Source: Acidimicrobiia bacterium (GTDB lineage: Bacteria > Actinomycetota > Acidimicrobiia > Spongiisociales > UBA5794). From it: a stretch of 12,805 nt of DNA. This document shows, piece by piece, positions 1-5,773 of the stretch. The position numbers and the translations under genes were made by a program. Where the stretch lies: NCBI GenBank assembly GCA_013695075.1, contig JACDBE010000117.1:1-12805 (forward strand), read 5' to 3'. A model generated the notes under the pieces. The model was not told the DNA's origin, ran no database searches, and saw nothing but the letters and a program-made list of their open reading frames with translations. How positions within the stretch are numbered: the first letter of the stretch is position 1; each line of letters starts with the position of its first letter.

Positions 1-1
1 G

Positions 2-445
2 CGTGCCGGCGCCGCCACTGCGGTCAACGTCGAGCTGTCGCCGGGCTGGGAGCCCGACGCCGTCGATCTGCTCGCCCGCCTCGACCTTGCCGACCGGGTA
101 GAGCGGCGGCTCGGTGACTTCGTGGTCACCGCCCCCACGCTCTTGCCGGCCGACGTGGTCATTCACCACCGCGTCGTCTGCTGTTACCCGCTCTGGGAGC
201 CGATGCTGGACGCCGCCGGGCGGCTGGCGGGCAAGGTGGTCGGCCTCACCTTCCCCGTGGACCGGTGGTGGACCAGAGGGGCGATCGCCGTGGGCAACCG
301 GGTCATCGGGCTCACCGGGTGTGGGTTCCGCGGTTTTGTACACCCGGTGGCAGCCATGATGGGCGCCTTGGCCACCGCCGGTTTCCAGGTAATCCACGAC
401 CGGACCGGGACGATATGGCGCACTGTGGTCCTCGCCCGAGCCTGA
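2..445 (+). CDS. Class I SAM-dependent methyltransferase, C-terminal part (5' truncated by window edge)
   Basis: The reading frame is open from the first bases of the window to a TGA at 443-445, so the true start lies upstream; an internal GTG at 122 is not a credible start because coding continues before it. The visible 147 residues begin inside a Rossmann methyltransferase fold. NVELSPG near residue 9 resembles the end of beta-2, where an acidic residue normally holds the SAM ribose; VERRLGDF follows as the beta-3 region, and ADVVIHHRVVCCYP as the beta-4 segment. A later RWWTRG...FRGFVHP stretch is typical of small methyltransferases that act on diverse small molecules. The SAM glycine-rich loop is missing because of the edge. 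The substrate cannot be named. The next gene starts 28 nt downstream on the same strand. Family call is fairly secure; specific role unknown. Confidence 0.75.
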   Translation, partial: RAGAATAVNVELSPGWEPDAVDLLARLDLADRVERRLGDFVVTAPTLLPADVVIHHRVVCCYPLWEPMLDAAGRLAGKVVGLTFPVDRWWTRGAIAVGNRVIGLTGCGFRGFVHPVAAMMGALATAGFQVIHDRTGTIWRTVVLARA

Positions 446-461
446 GCGGCCCCTGCCCTCC

Positions 462-467
462 TAGGGT
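462..467 (+). promoter_or_regulatory. Putative -10 box of a leaderless promoter for the VOC gene
   Basis: TAGGGT fits the actinobacterial TANNNT -10 consensus and ends exactly 6 nt before the ATG at 474, which would place the transcription start on the A of the start codon. No Shine-Dalgarno sequence lies at a sensible distance apart from GGTGG inside this motif. The same spacing occurs at 3464-3476. No convincing -35 element was seen, so this is inferred from position only. Confidence 0.4.
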
Positions 468-473
468 GGCGGC

Positions 474-893
474 ATGAAGTACCGCATCGAGGCGATCACG
501 CTTCCCGTCAGCGACATCGACCGGGCGAAGGCGTTCTACCAGCAGGCGAACTGGCGGTTGGACGTCGACATCGAACCGGCACCCGGCATCCGCATCGTGC
601 AGTTCACCCCGCCGGGATCGGAATGCTCGATCACGTTCGGCATGGGTATGCCGCAGTCCGAGCCTGGCTCGTACGTGGGGACCTACCTGGTGGTGAGCGA
701 TATCGAACAGGCCCACCAGGAGCTCAAGGATCTCGGCATCCCCGTCGGCGACATCTTCCACTACGGGGCCGAGGGCGAGCAGCCGGGACCCGATCCCAAC
801 CGCGGCGAGTACGGGTCGTACGCCACCTTCGCCGATCCCGACGGGAACAGCTGGCTGGTCCAGGAAGTTCCCAGCCGCGCCGACTCCGAATAG
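474..893 (+). CDS. VOC (glyoxalase/bleomycin resistance-fold) family protein
   Basis: A 139-residue protein of usual length for a single vicinal-oxygen-chelate unit with two beta-alpha-beta-beta-beta modules. Module one starts at YRIEAITLPVSDIDRAKAFYQQ and module two at GTYLVVSDIEQAHQELKDLGIPV; it ends with the family hallmark FADPDGNSWLVQEV. At the positions that usually carry metal-binding His at the start of each module there are Thr residues (AITLPVSD and GTYLVVSD). Only the terminal Glu (QEV) remains of the usual His/His(Gln)/Glu set, so metal-dependent dioxygenase or glyoxalase activity is doubtful; a binding or sequestering role is possible. ATG 474 is chosen because the motif starts right after it and a TANNNT box sits 6 nt upstream. 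The following VOC gene begins 2 nt after its stop, suggesting co-transcription. No link to the catabolic genes downstream is evident. Confidence 0.85.
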   Translation: MKYRIEAITLPVSDIDRAKAFYQQANWRLDVDIEPAPGIRIVQFTPPGSECSITFGMGMPQSEPGSYVGTYLVVSDIEQAHQELKDLGIPVGDIFHYGAEGEQPGPDPNRGEYGSYATFADPDGNSWLVQEVPSRADSE

Positions 894-895
894 CG

Positions 896-1279
896 ATGCT
901 CACCGTCGGCTCCATTGTCATCCGCGTCGACGACCTCGACCGTCAGGTGGCGTTCTGGACCGCCGCCCTCGACTACGTGCCCCGAGGCCCGGAGGGAGGC
1001 GACGACGACACCTTCGCCCTGCTCCGGCCCAAGCACGGCGTCGGCCCCAACGTGTCGCTCGACAGGTGGCCCGCGCCACTCACCCTCCCGCCCCGCATCC
1101 ATCTCGACCTGTACACCGACAACCAGGCCGAGGAGGTCCGCCGTCTCATCGACCTGGGCGCCACCGAGGTGCCCTGGGATCGCAAGCCGGCGGACGCCGA
1201 CTACGTCATCCTCGCCGATCCCGAGGGCAACCGCTTCTGCGTGATCGACACCACCTGGGAGCCGGCGGACCCGGACTAA
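896..1279 (+). CDS. Second VOC family protein (glyoxalase-like domain)
   Basis: A 127-residue VOC protein. Module one reads VGSIVIRVDDLDRQVAFWTAALDYV and module two IHLDLYTDNQAEEVRRLIDLGATEVPW, ending in ILADPEGNRFCVIDT. This pattern (single-word FWTAALDY, then ADPEGNRFCV) is common in uncharacterised actinobacterial glyoxalase-like proteins. One His is present at the second module's ligand position (IHLDL), but Ile replaces the first and Asp the last, so the metal triad is incomplete. The ATG at 896 is chosen because it follows the upstream stop (891-893) by 2 nt and the VOC fold begins right there. The reading frame extends upstream to 623 through the previous gene, but that part is a shadow. 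Likely translationally coupled to the first VOC gene; the two are only distantly similar, so this is not a recent tandem duplication. Function unknown. Confidence 0.85.
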   Translation: MLTVGSIVIRVDDLDRQVAFWTAALDYVPRGPEGGDDDTFALLRPKHGVGPNVSLDRWPAPLTLPPRIHLDLYTDNQAEEVRRLIDLGATEVPWDRKPADADYVILADPEGNRFCVIDTTWEPADPD

Positions 1280-1289
1280 CTGGCCACCA

Positions 1290-1308
1290 GGCGGCGCAAT
1301 GCCGCCCG
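1290..1308. repeat. Hairpin-forming repeat unit, left copy
   Basis: GGCGGC, a 5-nt loop and GCCGCC form a small hairpin just after the VOC gene stop. The 18-nt core 1291-1308 recurs in the same orientation at 1371-1388 with one difference (A versus G). The two copies bracket the long palindrome at 1313-1360. Confidence 0.6.
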
Positions 1309-1312
1309 GACC

Positions 1313-1360
1313 TTCTTAGGACCGAAACGCGCCACCAGCGACGCGTTTCGGTCCTAAGAA
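1313..1360. terminator. Bidirectional terminator-like perfect 19-bp inverted repeat
   Basis: The arms 1313-1331 and 1342-1360 are exact reverse complements of 19 nt with a 10-nt loop. The left arm begins TTCTTAGGACC. It lies between the convergent VOC gene (ends 1279) and the RidA-family gene (ends 1390), where a shared terminator is expected. There is no clear U-tract on either side, so it is not a textbook intrinsic terminator; a stem this long and perfect is still well able to stop transcription or protect 3' ends. Confidence 0.7.
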
Positions 1361-1370
1361 TCGGGACCTA

Positions 1371-1388
1371 GCGGCGCGATGCCGCCCG
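1371..1388. repeat. Hairpin-forming repeat unit, right copy
   Basis: GCGGC, a 5-nt loop and GCCGC form a small hairpin; the unit matches 17 of 18 positions of 1291-1308 in direct orientation. It touches the 3' end of the RidA-family gene (stop 1390-1392 on the minus strand). It could be a REP-like unit or simply part of a compound terminator. Confidence 0.6.
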
Positions 1389-1389
1389 A

Positions 1390-1797
1390 TCAGTCAGGGA
1401 CCACGGCGGTGGCGGTGATCTCCACCAGCGCTCCGGGCTCGACCAGGGCGGCCACCCCCAGCAGCGCCATCGCCGGGAAGTGGAGCCCCATGTGGCGGCG
1501 CCAAACCGCCCCCAGGCTGCGTCGGGCGCTGCGGTAGCCGTCGATGTCGGTGGTGTACACGTTCATGGCGGTGATGTGGTGAGGCTCACCGCCGGCGGCC
1601 CTCACCACCGACACGACGTTGCCCAGGGCGACGCCGAACTGGGTGGCGAAGTCGTCGCCGACGACGACCCCGTGGGCGTCGACGGCGATCTGGCCAGCCA
1701 CCTGCAGCGTCCGGCCCGGACCGGCGACCACGCCGTGGCTGAAGCCGACGGCGGGTGCCAGGTCGTCGGGATGGACGATCCGGTGCGGGGTGGTCAT
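1390..1797 (-). CDS. RidA (YjgF/YER057c/UK114) family protein, atypical active site
   Basis: A 135-residue protein of normal RidA length. The family frame is visible: VAGQIAVDAHGVVVGDDFATQFGVALGNV, then ITAMNVYTTDIDGY, and the C-terminal segment ALVEITATAVV. RidA proteins form trimers that hydrolyse enamines/imines and release ammonium; 2-aminomuconate deaminases belong to the same superfamily. In the canonical FPARSAVGV-like motif this protein has FPAMALLGV, so the Arg that holds the substrate carboxylate (Arg105 in E. coli RidA) is Met110. The Glu that activates water is kept (E126). The ATG at 1797 overlaps the upstream crotonase stop by 4 nt (ATGA) and is preceded by GGGGACG. Last gene of a minus-strand operon behind an SDR and a crotonase, divergent from the 2-aminobenzoyl-CoA monooxygenase/reductase. 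Role in ammonia release from the ring-enamine CoA ester is an inference. Alternative: a generic endoribonuclease-annotated L-PSP protein. Confidence 0.88.
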   Translation of the reverse strand: MTTPHRIVHPDDLAPAVGFSHGVVAGPGRTLQVAGQIAVDAHGVVVGDDFATQFGVALGNVVSVVRAAGGEPHHITAMNVYTTDIDGYRSARRSLGAVWRRHMGLHFPAMALLGVAALVEPGALVEITATAVVPD

Positions 1798-2621
1798 CGT
1801 CCCCGCCACTGCGGGGGACGCCCGGCGGTGAAGGCGGCGTGGAACTCGGCATGATCGGCGGTGGTCATCAGCAGTGCCTGGGTTATCGCCTCCAGCTCGA
1901 GCGACCCGGCCAGGTCCATGTCGAGCTCCCTGGTGAGCAGCGACTTGGTGGCCCGGTTGGCGAAGGTGGGGCCGGTGGCAAGTCGGCCCGCCAGGTCGGC
2001 GGCCACCGGAACCACCTTGTCGACCGGTACCACCCGGTTGGCCAGCCCGATGCGTTCGGCGGTAGCGGCGTCCACCGGGTCGCCCAGCATCAGGATCTCG
2101 GTTGCTCGGCCCAGCCCCACCAGCCGGGGGAGCAGGTAGGCCGAACCCATGTCGCCACCGGACAGCCCTACCTTGGTGAACAGGAAGTGGAAGCGGGCGG
2201 TGTCGGCAACGATCCGGAAGTCGGCGGCGAGGGCGATCACCGCCCCAGCCCCGGCGGCGGTGCCGTTGACGGCGGCGACGACGGGAATGGGGCATTCCCG
2301 CATGGCCCGCACCACGGCGCCCGTCATCGTGGTGAAGTCGAGCAGGTCACGGGCGTCCATCTCCAGCAGCCGGCCGATGATCCCTTCGACGTCGCCTCCC
2401 GAGCAGAACCCGCCGCCGGCACCGGTGATGACCACCGCCTCGACGTCGCTGCGGTGGGGAAGTTGGGTGAACAGGTCGCGCAGGTCGGCATACACCGCAA
2501 AGGTGAGGGCGTTGAGTCGGTCGGGTCGGTCGAGGGTGATGGTGGCCACCTCGCCGTCTATCTCGAACCGGAAGTGCTCCCAGTCGTCGGTGAGCGGAGC
2601 GCTGGCGCGGGTTGGGCTCAC
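1794..2621 (-). CDS. Enoyl-CoA hydratase/isomerase (crotonase) family protein with non-canonical catalytic residues
   Basis: A 275-residue crotonase. The fold is clear from VATITLDRPDRLNALT (25-40), the oxyanion-hole loop GGGFCSGGDV (69-78) and VAAVNGTAAGAGAVIALAAD (115-134), the second backbone-NH region. By eye alignment with rat mitochondrial hydratase, the two catalytic glutamates (Glu144, Glu164) correspond to Val128 and Phe148. An Asp sits in LSGGDMGSAYLLPRLVG at Asp157. It may therefore be an isomerase or C-C hydrolase rather than a plain hydratase. The GTG at 2621 is chosen because it overlaps the SDR stop (GTGA) and is preceded by GGTGGGGAC; the frame continues upstream only through the SDR gene in the wrong frame. 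In this operon it probably acts on the alicyclic CoA ester formed after dearomatisation of 2-aminobenzoyl-CoA. Confidence 0.88.
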   Translation of the reverse strand: MSPTRASAPLTDDWEHFRFEIDGEVATITLDRPDRLNALTFAVYADLRDLFTQLPHRSDVEAVVITGAGGGFCSGGDVEGIIGRLLEMDARDLLDFTTMTGAVVRAMRECPIPVVAAVNGTAAGAGAVIALAADFRIVADTARFHFLFTKVGLSGGDMGSAYLLPRLVGLGRATEILMLGDPVDAATAERIGLANRVVPVDKVVPVAADLAGRLATGPTFANRATKSLLTRELDMDLAGSLELEAITQALLMTTADHAEFHAAFTAGRPPQWRGR

Positions 2622-3367
2622 TGCTGCAGGTCCCCACCGTCGATGAGGATCGACTGACCGTTGACGGCGGCGGCGCCGTGGCTCACCAGATAGGCGACGG
2701 CGGCGGCCACCTCCTCGGGTTCGATCAAACGGCCCAACCGGGTCCGTCCAATGAGGATCTGCATCGCCTCGTCGTCGCTGCGTCCCGTCTTCGACCTGAT
2801 GGTGCGGATCGACTGGTCGGTCATTTCGGTGCGTACGTAGCCGGGGCACACCGAGTTGGCAGTGATCCCGGTGCCGGCCACTTCGGCGGACAGCGACCGC
2901 ATCAGCCCAATGACGGCGTGTTTGGAAGCGGCGTACGCCGCGATGTAGGGGGCACCCTGGTGGCCGGCGATGGAGGCCACGGTGACGATACGGCCGTAGC
3001 CACGCTCCATCATCGTGGGCAACACCTGCTGGATGCACAGCAGAGGTCCCAGGGCGTTGACCCGCATCAGGCGCTCCCACTGCTCCGCAGGAAGCTTGCG
3101 CACCGGAGCGGAGTCGGCGATCCCGGCGTTGTTGACCAGCACGTCGAACGGCCCGGTGGCGGAGAAGGCGGCGGCGATGCTGTCCGCGTCGGCCACGTCA
3201 CAGGCCACCGTCTCCACAGTGTCGGGCATAGCCGCGGCGACCTTGGCCAGCGCAGCCTCGTCCCGGCCCATGGCCACGACCGAGAAGCCGTCGGCGGCGA
3301 GGCGTTCCACCACCGCCAGGCCGATCCCCTTGTTTCCGCCGGTGACGGCGGCGCGTCGTACCGTCAT
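2618..3367 (-). CDS. Short-chain dehydrogenase/reductase (3-hydroxyacyl-CoA dehydrogenase-like)
   Basis: A 249-residue classical SDR. Visible motifs are the cofactor-binding TGGNKGIG (9-16), NNAG (79-82), the catalytic Ser132, and Tyr145-xxx-Lys149 in YAASK. PGYVRTEM (175-182) and the C-terminal GQSILIDGGD are typical. GRDEAALAK after beta-2 carries Arg35, which hints at NADP(H) but does not prove it. The ATG at 3367 is preceded by GGAG 10 nt upstream and the first residues lead directly into the Rossmann strand. It heads a three-gene operon with crotonase and RidA genes, each joined by a 4-nt overlap, and is divergent from the monooxygenase/reductase. In this setting it most likely oxidises a hydroxyl or reduces a keto group on the alicyclic CoA intermediate. 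Exact substrate not visible; a 3-oxoacyl-ACP reductase label would be the generic alternative. Confidence 0.92.
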   Translation of the reverse strand: MTVRRAAVTGGNKGIGLAVVERLAADGFSVVAMGRDEAALAKVAAAMPDTVETVACDVADADSIAAAFSATGPFDVLVNNAGIADSAPVRKLPAEQWERLMRVNALGPLLCIQQVLPTMMERGYGRIVTVASIAGHQGAPYIAAYAASKHAVIGLMRSLSAEVAGTGITANSVCPGYVRTEMTDQSIRTIRSKTGRSDDEAMQILIGRTRLGRLIEPEEVAAAVAYLVSHGAAAVNGQSILIDGGDLQQ

Positions 3368-3406
3368 GTCGAGACCGCTCCACAGGATCGGGGTCGTGTC
3401 GCCGTC

Positions 3407-3412
3407 ACCCTA
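3407..3412 (-). promoter_or_regulatory. Putative -10 box for the SDR-crotonase-RidA operon
   Basis: On the minus strand TAGGGT (TANNNT type) would start transcription near 3400, giving a leader of about 33 nt with GGAG before the ATG at 3367. The 12-nt context TAGGGTGACGGC differs by one base from the one that precedes the VOC gene at 462-473. No -35 hexamer was recognised. Confidence 0.35.
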
Positions 3413-3463
3413 CGAGTTGGGGGCGGCCCATGGTGCCTCCACAGCCGTCCTCCGGGTGGGGGG

Positions 3464-3469
3464 TATCCT
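3464..3469 (+). promoter_or_regulatory. Putative -10 box of a leaderless promoter for the monooxygenase/reductase
   Basis: TATCCT fits TANNNT and ends 6 nt before the ATG at 3476, so transcription would begin on the start codon. There is no Shine-Dalgarno-like sequence between it and the ATG. It lies in the 108-bp divergent gap with the SDR operon, so both operons may share regulation. Confidence 0.45.
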
Positions 3470-3475
3470 CGCTGG

Positions 3476-5773
3476 ATGCGCCTTGCCTGCATCGGGGGCG
3501 GTCCGGGGGGGCTGTTTCTGGCCGCCCAGCTCCGCAGCCTGGACCCCTCGATCGAAGTCGACGTGTTCGAGCGCAACGGGCGCGACGACACCTTTGGGTT
3601 CGGGGTGGTCTTCTCCGACGAGACCCTGGACGGGATCGCCGCCGCCGACCCCACCGCCTTTGCCCGCATGACGGCCGAGTTCCGCTCGTGGGGCGAAATC
3701 GACGTGCACCACCGGGGGCAATGGGTCCGCTCCACTGGACATGGGTTCTCGGCTCTTGCTCGGCTGCGACTGCTGCAGGTATTGGCCGAACGCGCCGTAG
3801 AGCGGGGCGCCCGAGTTCATTTCGAACGCCCCGTCAGCGTTGGTGACCTCGATGACTACGACGTGGTGGTGGCCGCAGACGGAGTGCACAGCGCCACCCG
3901 GGTGGCCGGCTCCCCGGTGTTCCAGCCCAGCATCGAATCCGGCACCGCTCGGTTCATCTGGCTGGGCACCCGCAAGGTGTTCGCGGCCTTCGCCTTTCTC
4001 TTCGAGGAGACGGCCCACGGGGTGGTACAGGCGCACTGCTACCCATACGACGAGAAGACCAGCACCGTCATCGTGGAGATGGACGAGGCCACCTGGCTCC
4101 GCAGCGGGCTCGACGCCACCGGTCCGCTGCCACCGGGCGAATCCGACGAGGCGGCGCTCACCTTCGCCGAGGAGGTGTTCGGGCATCATCTCGACGGCGA
4201 AGGGGTCATCGGCAACGCCTCGGTGTGGCGCACCTTCCCCACGGTGCGCTGCTCGCGCTGGCACGACGGCAGGGTGGTGCTGCTGGGGGACGCGGTCCAC
4301 ACCGCCCACTTCTCGGTCGGCTCGGGAACCAAGCTGGCTCTGGAAGACGCCATCGCCCTGGCCGAAGCCATCGCCGCGGCCCCGAAAGACATCCCCGCCG
4401 CCCTCGACGCCTACCAGGAGGTCCGGGCTCCGGCGGCAGCCAGCCTGCAGAGGGCGGCGGACACCTCCCAGGCCTGGTTCTCCTCGGTGGCCCGGTACGT
4501 CGACCTGCCCATGGAGCAGTTCGTCTTCCAACTCCTCACCCGGTCGCAGCGGATCACCTACGACAACCTGGAGCTGCGCGACCCGGCGCTGATGGGCCGC
4601 ATCCGCACCTGGTTCCACGGGTCGATGCCGCCGGCGCACCGCGCCCCGTCACCGGACACCCCGCCCATGTTCTACCCGTTCACGCTGCGCGAGCTGCGGC
4701 TGGACAACCGAGTGGTGGTGTCGCCGATGGCGCAGTACTCGGCGGTGGACGGGATTCCCGACGCCTGGCACCTGGTGCACCTGGGGAGCCGTGCCGTTGG
4801 CGGCGCCGGGTTGGTGATGACCGAGATGACCTGTGTGTCGCCGGAGGGACGGATAACCCCGGGGTGCACCGGGCTGTGGAACGACACCCAGCAGGAGGCG
4901 TGGGCCCCCATCGTCGACTTCGTCCACCGCCACACCCGCGCCAAGATCGGGTTGCAGCTGGGCCACGCCGGGCGTAAGGGATCGGTCAAGGTGCCCTGGG
5001 AGGGTGACGGCGACGACGAGCCGCTCGACGATGCCAACTGGCAGCTGCTGGCCCCCTCGCCGGTGCCGTGGGACACCCGCAACCAGGTGCCGATGGAGAT
5101 GACCGGCGACGACATGGCGGCCGTCGTCGACGAGCACGTGGCCGCCGCCCGGCGCGGTGCCCAGCTCGGATTCGACCTGCTCGAGCTGCACTTCGCCCAC
5201 GGATACCTGCTGTCCAGCTTCCTCAGCCCGCTGTCGAACCTGCGCCGGGACGGTTACGGAGGTTCGGCGCAGAATCGCCTCCGCTACCCGTTGCGGGTGG
5301 TGGCGGCGGTGCGGGCGGTGTGGCCCGATCATTTGCCGTTGTCGGTGCGGTTCTCCGCCACCGACTGGACGCCCGGCGGCAACGACGGTGACGACGCGGT
5401 GGCCATCGCCGCCGCCCTCGCCGGTGCCGGGGCCGACATCGTCGATGTGTCCACCGGCCAGGTCCATCCCCACCAGCAGCCCCGCTACGGGCGGCTGTAC
5501 CAGACGCCGTTCAGCGACCGTGTTCGCCAGGAAGTGGGGATCCCGACGATGACGGTGGGGGCGGTGTCGAGCATCGACGACGTCAACACCATCCTGGTGT
5601 CGGGCCGGGCCGACCTGTGCCTGCTGGCCCGGTCGCACCTGGTCGACCCCTACTGGACCCTCAACGCCGCCATCGACCTGGACTATCCCGGTCACCACTG
5701 GCCGGTGCAGTACCTGTCGGGACGGACGGCACGCCGCCGCGCCCAGGACCCGTTACAGCGTCTGCAACCGTGA
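3476..5773 (+). CDS. 2-aminobenzoyl-CoA monooxygenase/reductase-type fusion (bifunctional salicylyl-CoA 5-hydroxylase/oxidoreductase family)
   Basis: A 765-residue two-domain flavoprotein. Residues 1-390 are a flavoprotein aromatic hydroxylase: FAD-binding IGGGPGG (6-12), an intermediate VVAADGVHS (131-139) and GDAVHTAHFSVGSGTKLALEDA (271-292). Residues about 398-750 are an Old-Yellow-Enzyme/2,4-dienoyl-CoA-reductase-type FMN domain: MFYPFTLRELRLDNRVVVSP, QLGHAGRKGS (494-503), and LHFAHGYL with the His pair 572/575, then DGYGGS. This fusion is known from the aerobic 2-aminobenzoate pathway (abm clusters of Azoarcus evansii), where it hydroxylates and then reduces 2-aminobenzoyl-CoA to a non-aromatic 2-amino-5-oxocyclohexene-carboxyl-CoA. 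Salicylyl-CoA hydroxylases are close relatives; nearby kynureninase and CoA ligase favour the amino substrate. The reading frame extends upstream to 2612 but that part is antisense to the SDR gene; ATG 3476 starts exactly at the FAD motif. ACAD follows with a GTGA overlap. Confidence 0.9.
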   Translation: MRLACIGGGPGGLFLAAQLRSLDPSIEVDVFERNGRDDTFGFGVVFSDETLDGIAAADPTAFARMTAEFRSWGEIDVHHRGQWVRSTGHGFSALARLRLLQVLAERAVERGARVHFERPVSVGDLDDYDVVVAADGVHSATRVAGSPVFQPSIESGTARFIWLGTRKVFAAFAFLFEETAHGVVQAHCYPYDEKTSTVIVEMDEATWLRSGLDATGPLPPGESDEAALTFAEEVFGHHLDGEGVIGNASVWRTFPTVRCSRWHDGRVVLLGDAVHTAHFSVGSGTKLALEDAIALAEAIAAAPKDIPAALDAYQEVRAPAAASLQRAADTSQAWFSSVARYVDLPMEQFVFQLLTRSQRITYDNLELRDPALMGRIRTWFHGSMPPAHRAPSPDTPPMFYPFTLRELRLDNRVVVSPMAQYSAVDGIPDAWHLVHLGSRAVGGAGLVMTEMTCVSPEGRITPGCTGLWNDTQQEAWAPIVDFVHRHTRAKIGLQLGHAGRKGSVKVPWEGDGDDEPLDDANWQLLAPSPVPWDTRNQVPMEMTGDDMAAVVDEHVAAARRGAQLGFDLLELHFAHGYLLSSFLSPLSNLRRDGYGGSAQNRLRYPLRVVAAVRAVWPDHLPLSVRFSATDWTPGGNDGDDAVAIAAALAGAGADIVDVSTGQVHPHQQPRYGRLYQTPFSDRVRQEVGIPTMTVGAVSSIDDVNTILVSGRADLCLLARSHLVDPYWTLNAAIDLDYPGHHWPVQYLSGRTARRRAQDPLQRLQP

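Noticed and set aside
1290..1388. Possible CRISPR or tandem-repeat array
   Set aside because: Only two repeat units, with a palindrome and no spacer-like series between them.
1755..2657. 300-codon plus-strand open frame over the crotonase and RidA genes
   Set aside because: High-GC shadow frame with no family motifs; the minus-strand products are recognisable families.
2612..3475. Long N-terminal extension of the monooxygenase/reductase reading frame (up to 1053 codons)
   Set aside because: It is antisense to the clearly real SDR gene, low in recognisable protein features, and the FAD-binding motif starts right at ATG 3476.
3410..4639. 409-codon minus-strand open frame over the hydroxylase domain, and the similar 349-codon frame at 4649-5698
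   Set aside because: Both are antisense to a well-conserved two-domain flavoprotein and show no domain of their own.
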